Source: Gallionella sp. (lineage in GTDB: Bacteria > Pseudomonadota > Gammaproteobacteria > Burkholderiales > Gallionellaceae). Taken from it: a DNA stretch of 64,000 bases. Below, in pieces: positions 57,775-64,000 of this stretch (position 1 is the stretch's first letter; each line of letters begins with the position of its first letter). The stretch spans positions 182,706 to 246,705 of the forward strand of contig JAQTUP010000005.1 in NCBI GenBank assembly GCA_028707275.1, in the 5' to 3' direction. Below the pieces are notes generated by a model. That model was not told where the DNA came from, made no database searches, and saw only the letters and a list, made by a program, of their open reading frames with translations. The position numbers were made by a program, and so were the translations under genes.

Positions 57775-58635
57775 TTAAATTCTGCCGGGTGCACCAATCC
57801 GTAGTTGCCTGACCTGATCCACGCTCAAACCGGTCTTGTCAGCGATAGTGGCGTCATCCAGAATATCCAGCAGCTTACGCGCCACCTCTTCACGCGCTTT
57901 TTCCATGCCCTTTTCCATGCCTCTGGTTTCCGCCAGCATCAGGGAACCACGTTGCATGATAATAAAATCGCGCCGTTTGAATTGAATCTCCAGCTCTTCC
58001 CGCGTCATCGCAGCCTCATTGATTTGCGTAAACGCCTCGTTGATACAGGGGTCGCTGGCCAGATTGTCGGGAATATATTCCAAGCTACCCGCGTTTTTAA
58101 TAAAGTAGATCCATTTGTCCTGAATGGAATGCAGGTTTTGCAGTTCAAGGGTGAATTTGGGAAGTTCGACAAAAATAAGCTCGACATCATCTCCGTATTC
58201 GATAAAACGATTGCGTTCCACCAGCCTGAACCGGCTGATGTATTCCGCGCTGTCGTCGAACATGGAAAAATCGGTGAAAGTCAGGGCGATGACAGGATTG
58301 AGCAGCGTGTAATCCTCGCCTTTTTGTAACTGGGTGGCATACTGCTTGGCTGCATTGTGCAGGATGCGCTTCTCAAAACCGGCCACGTTAAGCACTTGCA
58401 TTTCGATAATGACGTGTTTGCCACTTGCCAAAATGGCTTTGACATCCACAAACGTATCTTTCATGCCTTTGAGCATGGGGATTTGATAAGGATCGACTAT
58501 GGTCAGATCAACGATGGCACGCTCACCGTCATATTCGAGCATGGCATTAAGAAAGCCGACAAGGATGGGCTTCGAGCCTTCTGAACCAAATACCCGCTTG
58601 AAGGCGTAATCGGTTTTGACATCTAAAAAGCGCAT
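57775..58635 (-). CDS. Rpn-family PD-(D/E)XK nuclease/putative transposase
   Basis: The 286-residue protein begins MRFLDVKTDYAFKRVFGSEGSKPILVGFLNAML, the hallmark of the Rpn/PDDEXK_2 family, with catalytic-type residues in DTFVDVKA and HVIIEMQV. A repetitive charged segment (RGMEKGMEKAREEV) near the end is typical too. Relatives promote recombination and DNA cleavage and are often multicopy. It stands alone, with no flanking inverted repeats found. Confidence 0.9.
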   Translation of the reverse strand: MRFLDVKTDYAFKRVFGSEGSKPILVGFLNAMLEYDGERAIVDLTIVDPYQIPMLKGMKDTFVDVKAILASGKHVIIEMQVLNVAGFEKRILHNAAKQYATQLQKGEDYTLLNPVIALTFTDFSMFDDSAEYISRFRLVERNRFIEYGDDVELIFVELPKFTLELQNLHSIQDKWIYFIKNAGSLEYIPDNLASDPCINEAFTQINEAAMTREELEIQFKRRDFIIMQRGSLMLAETRGMEKGMEKAREEVARKLLDILDDATIADKTGLSVDQVRQLRIGAPGRI

Positions 58636-58969
58636 GGTTTAACTCCTTGAATCATTAGGGGGAGATTCTAACATGCCCCTGCAACAGGCAATGCAAACTG
58701 ACGAAAATCAGGCCGCCTGTCGGTCGGGCAGTCCGGTTTACTGCACGGACAATTTCTCGGTATCCCTGATGCCTGAGACGACCAGGCAGGGAGATTGAAA
58801 TTGTCGTCAACCCCGTGCCTCGTTCATGCAGGCCATGGTGAGATTCGCCTGAATGAAGAAGGGTGACAAGATAGTCACCTTATTTATTCGTGGGATTGTT
58901 TTAAGTGCGTTCCTGGGTTAAAGATAATGCGAAGCCGCCCCTTTAGTTCTTTTGGTGCTGTATTGTTTG
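58636..58969. other. Gap without recognisable features
   Basis: 334 bp between two leftward genes. I see no gene, strong hairpin or promoter with certainty. A short rightward frame from 58927 lies mostly over the next gene and is not credible. Confidence 0.4.
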
Positions 58970-61210
58970 CTATATCAATAATTGGTTTTTTGATAAATCT
59001 GTACCGGTCAACTCAATGGCAGTCCAAGTTTCTTTCCGAAAGTCTGGCATTTGAGGTGGAATATGCAAGTTGGGGTCTTTATCTAAAATGGTTTTTCGTA
59101 ATTTGTTCATCCCAACCTGATGTAAAGGGCCGTGTAAAAAATCCGGAACAAACCAAAATCCGAAAATCCCCAGCAATATTGTTAGCGTTGTTCCCATCCA
59201 TGGAATATCAGTGCCGATAGATGAAGCAAACCCTCCTATAAGGCCGAAACATATTGCGATTCCCCAACGAGTAATGTTATAGGCTGAAACTCCATCTACT
59301 AATCCTTTCCTTAAAATTGCTTTTTTTCGATTGGATTCAGCTTCAGCTTGCTCGCCAATGGCTGCCAAAAGCCGCGTATTTTGTTGTTCTATATTTTGCC
59401 GATCTTGTTGCTCTTGCAGTAAAGCAAGTTTTGTTTTTTGGTTTTCGTTTTCTAGATGCTCTTCAACTGATGCTGCATCTTTGAGTACTCGATCAACCTC
59501 AGCTGAGTAGGCTGCACGGACTTCTATCAACGCCCGCGCACCTTCTTCACGAGCACGTGCTGCTGCAAATTCTCCCGCCTCAAGTTTAACTTTTTCCAAA
59601 ATAAATGGTAAACGCTCAGGTGTTAAATCTTCTGGATCGCCATGGGTTGCTCGCATGAGGGCTCTAACACCTTCTCTGTCTTCAAATAGCACAACAATGT
59701 CATCAGCAGATTCTTTACCATATAGCTCTAATGCTAAGTTATATGCTTTCGCCTTAATATCAGCCCTAGGGCGCACTGCAGACGAACAGCTTGCCAAGAG
59801 CCTAGTTCGAGGTATTGTGGACGGTCCTCCGCCAGTACGAAACCATACATATCCAGCAAATTGCTTATCGGACATGGATACAGGAGCCCACTTTTCGATA
59901 AGCGATTTACTATGTTTGGTAGTGCCTTTTAACCAACTTGCCCACGCGTTATTCGCGATAGTTACTAAAGGCGTGTTTCTCGTCAGAAAGACCCACTTTG
60001 AGTCGCAAATTCGTGGGCATGGTGCAGCGCTATCACGTATGGCTAACATAGACCAAACAGACTTTCGATCATGTTCTTTGGCATCAACGTTTTTCCAGTT
60101 TTGCATACGTTCATTCATTGCTGCTTCAATATTACCTACAGTTGCTTGAGATCTACGATGTAGATTTACTTCGGGATCACGTTCAACATGAATGCCTAAG
60201 CGGTTGAATGCTCGATCACCCACATTATCCGCCAATGCATTGAGTAAATCTGGTTTTGCCGATGTCCCATATCTCGTGGAATTGCTATTGACCCCGGAGC
60301 GCAAAGAGACCAATTGGGCAGCAATTGCACCTTCCGCTTCAGCCACGCAATGATCTAACACTGCCGCATGCGCCCCGCTTGTTTTGATAGCTTGTAGTAA
60401 CTCCTTGCCATATTCGGCATACTCAGAATTCACACCCAACATATCTAGAAGTATCGGAGAATCCAAATATACCGTCAGCCCATTGAGAGAGTTTTGCCCT
60501 TCTGGTGGTTCTCGGAAGCTCGCGATTGCCTCGGCTGCCATATTTGCGAATGCAACGTCTGACACGAGTTCAAATGCATCCGAATCATTATCTTTTAAAT
60601 CCAAGAGAAATTGCGATGTCATAAAATCAAGGTGTAAGTCATGATTGTTATGTGAATCTGCTGCATGTACTGGTGTTCCCAGTGTTAATGTGTTTACGCT
60701 TTTCTTTAGCGTGATTGAGGCTTCTCTTCTACTCAATATTCTCATTGAGTCGATATTCAATAGTCGATCCAAAAACGCCCCATCCAAGGTACTCCGCCCC
60801 AGCGTCTTTAATTGATCATCAAAAGAGCAGTAGTCCGAAAATGAAGCCAGAACTTTTTCAATGTCATCTTCCGTTATTGAGTCCTCAACTGGCAGTACAC
60901 TCAGACGTATTTCGTTTGAGTACTTGTAGACCGTTCCAGAGTTGTGTCCTGAAACAATTGTTAGAAGTCCGTCATTATGAAGTTGCTCCGCCAATCCAAG
61001 TGCCGCAAGCCTAGGGAGGTGGAAGCCATATCGCTGTGCAACTGCTGTTGAGAATTTTTGTGCATCAAAAAGTTCACCAGCAAAATTTTGGCAGGCCTCT
61101 GCTAAAAAAGGAGTTAGCGCCTGCAAGCCGCTCATTCCCGGGATGTTCAGTCTTTGTGCTAACGCGCAGTATGCGAGAATTGCATGTTTTGGCTTAATAG
61201 TATTATTCAC
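58970..61210 (-). CDS. Membrane-anchored PIN-like domain protein
   Basis: I do not recognise this 746-residue protein as a named family. A PIN-like nuclease core is suggested by LTVYLDSPILLDMLG (D250, D256), VLDHCVAEAEGAI (E291/E293) and CDSKWVFLTRNTPL, the acidic pattern expected for an RNase. A charged coiled coil follows (about 570-640, rich in Glu, Gln and Arg), then two C-terminal membrane helices (ICFGLIGGFASSIG and TLTILLGIFGFWFVPDFL, about 670-710). The combination suggests a membrane-tethered nuclease effector, as in some phage-defence genes, but this is inference. It is AT-rich and isolated. Confidence 0.5.
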   Translation of the reverse strand: MNNTIKPKHAILAYCALAQRLNIPGMSGLQALTPFLAEACQNFAGELFDAQKFSTAVAQRYGFHLPRLAALGLAEQLHNDGLLTIVSGHNSGTVYKYSNEIRLSVLPVEDSITEDDIEKVLASFSDYCSFDDQLKTLGRSTLDGAFLDRLLNIDSMRILSRREASITLKKSVNTLTLGTPVHAADSHNNHDLHLDFMTSQFLLDLKDNDSDAFELVSDVAFANMAAEAIASFREPPEGQNSLNGLTVYLDSPILLDMLGVNSEYAEYGKELLQAIKTSGAHAAVLDHCVAEAEGAIAAQLVSLRSGVNSNSTRYGTSAKPDLLNALADNVGDRAFNRLGIHVERDPEVNLHRRSQATVGNIEAAMNERMQNWKNVDAKEHDRKSVWSMLAIRDSAAPCPRICDSKWVFLTRNTPLVTIANNAWASWLKGTTKHSKSLIEKWAPVSMSDKQFAGYVWFRTGGGPSTIPRTRLLASCSSAVRPRADIKAKAYNLALELYGKESADDIVVLFEDREGVRALMRATHGDPEDLTPERLPFILEKVKLEAGEFAAARAREEGARALIEVRAAYSAEVDRVLKDAASVEEHLENENQKTKLALLQEQQDRQNIEQQNTRLLAAIGEQAEAESNRKKAILRKGLVDGVSAYNITRWGIAICFGLIGGFASSIGTDIPWMGTTLTILLGIFGFWFVPDFLHGPLHQVGMNKLRKTILDKDPNLHIPPQMPDFRKETWTAIELTGTDLSKNQLLI

Positions 61211-61510
61211 TTGGTTCGCCAGTTCTAATTAGAGTTTGAAAAATGAACGCAAATGAGCCGACGAGCCGACAGACGGTGTAGGATCTTACCTTACGACATT
61301 CATGTGAGATTCAGAGCTAGATCACGATTTATCACCTTTCGCGCAAAGACAATTTGGTAAAACTTGCGGTCATGCGATTCCCTATCCTGAACAAGTGTGG
61401 CTGCGGGCGATGCGTACCGTCTTTGCGGCGTGCGTGGCGCCGGATGTGCAAGTCCAACGAACAATACGGGTATTCTTCCTATGCTGTCAATGACGATGCG
61501 ACGGGAACGG
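61211..61510. other. Gap with only doubtful reading frames
   Basis: 300 bp between leftward genes. A leftward frame ending at 61300 and running into the next gene (VGLAHPAPRTPQRRY) looks like a translated dispersed repeat, not a gene. No promoter or hairpin assigned. Confidence 0.35.
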
Positions 61511-62455
61511 CTACGCATAGGCCTGAATATCACGCACAATGACTTCACGCCGTGCCATATTTAAACGTGCTTCAAGAATACTGTTTTTCACCAGCGACCG
61601 TTCGTCTATGGTACGGCTGCCAGCAGAGGGGAATTGCAGGTAGCTGCGCACTTCTCGTGCGGCTTTGGTTGCGCATTGTAGTGGCTTGGTTGCGGTGTTC
61701 CAGCCCCAGTAATCGCTGTGTCCGGCTTTTGGATTTTCTTGCTGATCCAAATTGGGTGGGACAGTCGCGTCAGTCCACTTGGTATGGCCAAGTGCGGTGG
61801 GCAGGAAGCCTTCCGCTCCGGGTGCAAGGCTCTGTCCGGCGGGGAACGCCAATGCCAGTACCATATCGGAACCTGAGTAAAGGCTGAGAGATCTGCCGCG
61901 CAGCACTTGATTATAGGAGGGGCGCAGACGACGGGGCGGGTCTCGCTGTTCCAGCATAAATGTTGGAGCGCCCCCGGCCATGAAGACGATGCGCTCAATC
62001 AGCGGGGAGATTGGCTGACTTTCCAGCGTCCGCAGCAATTCCAGTCCCAAGCGGCAACCCATCGAATGCGCCACGATATCAATATGCACTGCATTACCAA
62101 TGTGTTTTGCGAGAAAGTAGGCAAGGCGCTCGCCAGTTTGAATTGCATGCTTGATGCTTCCCATATAAAAAAGAAATGAGGCGAAACCCCATGCGGCATC
62201 GCCCGGCCAATACACTTCGACAAAGGTGCGCCCGATGCCGTAACGCGCATCGGTATCAAGGTCGCGCTGGCGTGCGTGAAAACCTTCGTAAGCCTCTTTG
62301 GCTGCCTGAGTGTCGTTGTTGTACCCATGGATCAGCAAGACCAGATGCTGCGCCTGTTCGATCGCGCTCACGTCAGATATTTTCGGCTGGTTGCTGACCT
62401 CGCCGCCAACCGGTTCTTCGCGGTAGGAAAGCGTAACGCGCTTCACTTCAGCCAT
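61511..62455 (-). CDS. Alpha/beta hydrolase (DUF900-like)
   Basis: The 314-residue protein has an alpha/beta-hydrolase core with the oxyanion-type motif LVLLIHGYN (about 38-46) and a nucleophile elbow AHSMGCRLG (Ser131). The pattern resembles DUF900-type esterases/lipases. There is no signal peptide. It ends a four-gene leftward cluster, with its start 2 bp after the membrane-protein gene. Substrate unknown; lipase-like effectors occur in several conflict systems, but that is only a possibility. Confidence 0.65.
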   Translation of the reverse strand: MAEVKRVTLSYREEPVGGEVSNQPKISDVSAIEQAQHLVLLIHGYNNDTQAAKEAYEGFHARQRDLDTDARYGIGRTFVEVYWPGDAAWGFASFLFYMGSIKHAIQTGERLAYFLAKHIGNAVHIDIVAHSMGCRLGLELLRTLESQPISPLIERIVFMAGGAPTFMLEQRDPPRRLRPSYNQVLRGRSLSLYSGSDMVLALAFPAGQSLAPGAEGFLPTALGHTKWTDATVPPNLDQQENPKAGHSDYWGWNTATKPLQCATKAAREVRSYLQFPSAGSRTIDERSLVKNSILEARLNMARREVIVRDIQAYA

Positions 62456-62457
62456 GA

Positions 62458-63222
62458 TCAGGCTTTCGCGCGCAGGCCGCTAATGGCCGCAACCACATCC
62501 TTGGCGAAAGGCGCCAGCATGCCCGCCAGTAACGACAAGAGCAAAAGTGCAAAAAGCTCTTTCGGGCTGTCAATCTTGTGGGTGCTGGCCAGTGCATAGG
62601 CCGTTAATGCTGCGCCGGTGATGATAGAGAATAATTGGTTGAGTCGCGCCCAGCGGTATTGGGTGCGGTTTTGGAACATGTCCAGGCGGCGCGCGATGAG
62701 ATTGCCAAGACGTACCCGTGCTTGTTGCGCGGCACGACCCTCGTTTTCCTGTTTTATCTGCTGTTCTTTGTCGGTAGTAAATCCTTCTCGTGCAATGCGT
62801 GTCGCGAAATTTGCCCACAATTCGCTGTCGCTGACCATGCTGCTGGTTTTTTGCGCCATCATTTGCAAGTCTTCCTGGCTAAAGAACTTGTAAGCATGCG
62901 GGTAGCGATCAGGATATTCCAGCGACAGGTTGGACGCAGCCTGGATTTGTCCCAGCATGCGCTCAGTCGGCTGGTCGAATAGTACGTCCGCATTTTGTTC
63001 TCCGCCCGCAGCGAGCACGAGCAATTCGCGGCGACAGTCCTGATCCGGCATCCATAGTTCCAATGCCCGCTGATGAAAGTGGCGGCGCCATGATGTTAGA
63101 CCTTTAACAAGTTCGATGAAAGCCATCGATAAGGTGCCGATGGCAGCCAGAAGAATAGCGTAATCCAGTGCCCTGTTTGAAATTGCCTCAATGATGGTTG
63201 CCACGGGTGTGGTGTCGGTCAT
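62458..63222 (-). CDS. Unknown three-helix membrane protein
   Basis: The 254-residue protein has one N-terminal membrane helix (about 18-38), a long soluble helical middle (about 45-200) and two closely spaced C-terminal helices (about 203-245). I do not recognise a family. It lies 2 bp upstream of the hydrolase gene, so the two are surely cotranscribed and may form a membrane complex. Confidence 0.6.
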   Translation of the reverse strand: MTDTTPVATIIEAISNRALDYAILLAAIGTLSMAFIELVKGLTSWRRHFHQRALELWMPDQDCRRELLVLAAGGEQNADVLFDQPTERMLGQIQAASNLSLEYPDRYPHAYKFFSQEDLQMMAQKTSSMVSDSELWANFATRIAREGFTTDKEQQIKQENEGRAAQQARVRLGNLIARRLDMFQNRTQYRWARLNQLFSIITGAALTAYALASTHKIDSPKELFALLLLSLLAGMLAPFAKDVVAAISGLRAKA

Positions 63223-63288
63223 GCTGGTCTCCTAAAAGTTTAAGTTCGTTGATTACAATCAGAATATAAACCTGCGTAATTTTCCGGG

Positions 63289-63594
63289 CTAGACTTTTGC
63301 AACAAACGCGATGAAGCGGGCTGCAATGACTATCAAGGCAGCCATGTCCGCAGCTTTATTCAACTCGTCGTGGATAGTGCTCGCCTGTTTTAGTTGCGCG
63401 CTCGATGTGAGAATGTCTGGCTGCAGCATTTTGGCTTTGGCTTTGGCCCATTCAAGGGTCGCATCCTCAACCTGCTTTTTCAGAACCCATACATTGTCAC
63501 CTGCATTTGGATCATCATAAGCCTGCCAGTATTTTGCGGTGAGGGTGGTTAACGTGCTGTCACAAACCGCGCTTACCTTGTCATCATTGTCCAT
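63289..63594 (-). CDS. Unknown 101-residue protein
   Basis: A small helical protein with a hydrophobic C-terminal stretch (ADMAALIVIAARFIAFVAKV) that may be a membrane anchor. A GGAGTAGC ribosome-like site precedes the start. It lies 13 bp after the 95-residue gene and 66 bp before the membrane-protein gene on the same strand. No family recognised. Confidence 0.5.
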   Translation of the reverse strand: MDNDDKVSAVCDSTLTTLTAKYWQAYDDPNAGDNVWVLKKQVEDATLEWAKAKAKMLQPDILTSSAQLKQASTIHDELNKAADMAALIVIAARFIAFVAKV

Positions 63595-63607
63595 CGCTAC
63601 TCCTCCA

Positions 63608-63895
63608 TTATCTGCATTGGATATGTTCGGCGTTCAAGTCGCGTTGTGCTAGGCGCTTGAGACGGTCATCCGATTCAAGCTTGGTATCGATCTCATCGAT
63701 TTTGTTGCGCAGCTTGGTGGTTGCGCCGACTCCTTCCGAAAAGTCAGCAATAGGGGCGAGCTTCTCCGCATAAGCAAGAATTTCCTTTAAGGTGATCTTG
63801 TCGTAGTTCTGAGCCAGAACCAGCAATTTCAGCCCTGCATCTGCTGCGGAAACGCTCTTCGCTATGGCATCACTGTAAGCGGCCAACGGTTCCAC
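63608..63895 (-). CDS. Unknown 95-residue protein
   Basis: A small helical, soluble-looking protein starting at a GTG (an in-frame stop lies seven codons upstream). It is the first gene of the leftward cluster and begins just after the end of the IS66-type transposase gene. No family recognised; the tight spacing to the following gene supports that it is real. Confidence 0.45.
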   Translation of the reverse strand: MEPLAAYSDAIAKSVSAADAGLKLLVLAQNYDKITLKEILAYAEKLAPIADFSEGVGATTKLRNKIDEIDTKLESDDRLKRLAQRDLNAEHIQCR

Positions 63896-63913
63896 CTGTA
63901 CAGGTGCGCTGGT

Positions 63914-64000
63914 TTATGCAGCAGGCTTGATCGGCAGCAACTCGTCGATGCGCCGCATGGTCCAGACGGGGAGTTTTTCCAGCGTATCTTTGAGCCAGGC
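63914..64000 (-). CDS. IS66-family transposase, C-terminal end (partial)
   Basis: The reverse strand reads AWLKDTLEKLPVWTMRRI followed by DELLPIKPAA and a stop. The tryptophan-leucine motif and the RIDELLP ending are characteristic of IS66 TnpC transposases. The rest lies beyond the window edge, so intactness and the inverted repeats cannot be judged. Confidence 0.8.
   Translation of the reverse strand, partial: AWLKDTLEKLPVWTMRRIDELLPIKPAA

Noticed and set aside
61300..61548. 82-codon leftward open frame
   Set aside because: It overlaps the hydrolase gene, has a low-complexity Arg/Pro composition and no ribosome site; it looks like a translated repeat.

Overview
The window is a piece of a Gram-negative chromosome that looks betaproteobacterial, probably Nitrosomonadales or Gallionellaceae-like. 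I infer this from the order panC-panD, tpiA-secG-tRNA-Leu(GAG)-nuoA..N, the 14-subunit Nuo complex I and the protein sequences. No rRNA or other strong taxonomic marker is present, so the placement is an inference.

Region 1 (1-19015) is core chromosome. It holds the panC end, panD, tpiA, secG, a tRNA-Leu and a complete nuoABCDEFGHIJKLMN operon closed by a strong terminator. A NUDIX ADP-ribose pyrophosphatase gene and an ammonium transporter gene (amt) follow. Upstream of amt lie a near-perfect NtrC site and a candidate sigma-54 promoter, so amt is probably switched on under nitrogen limitation. Three nuo gaps carry hairpins built from 7-bp repeat units.

Region 2 (19028-46155) is a complete, apparently intact Tn7-like transposon of about 27.1 kb, inserted 12 bp after the amt stop codon. 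It has 25-bp terminal inverted repeats starting TGT, a perfect 5-bp target duplication (TTGGC on both sides) and three TnsB-type repeats at each end. The repeats are compact at the amt-proximal end and spread out at the distal end, as in Tn7. The core is an XRE regulator, tnsA, tnsB, tnsC and two different TniQ/TnsD-type target selectors. Cargo sits on both sides of the core. On the left is a leftward group: a 2096-residue STAND ATPase with a Cap4-like nuclease domain, an overlapping unknown partner, a DUF5677-like protein and a trypsin-like protease. On the right are a Gabija-type pair (OLD-family nuclease plus UvrD-like helicase) and a large SGNH-hydrolase lipoprotein. The element is therefore a mobile defence island, and its attachment site next to amt is a main point of interest.

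Region 3 (46161-58635) is chromosome again: a bacteriohemerythrin, then a mirrored arrangement of two closely similar formylglycine-enzyme-like lipoproteins. One follows a GH113-like glycosidase; the other is translationally coupled to a large hybrid-architecture histidine kinase whose ATP-binding motifs are degenerate. A cation P-type ATPase, an AsmA-family protein and an Rpn-type nuclease/transposase gene follow.

Region 4 (58636-64000) is accessory and poorly characterised: a membrane-anchored PIN-like protein, and a tight four-gene leftward cluster (alpha/beta hydrolase, membrane protein, two small proteins) bordered by the end of an IS66-type transposase gene at the window edge.
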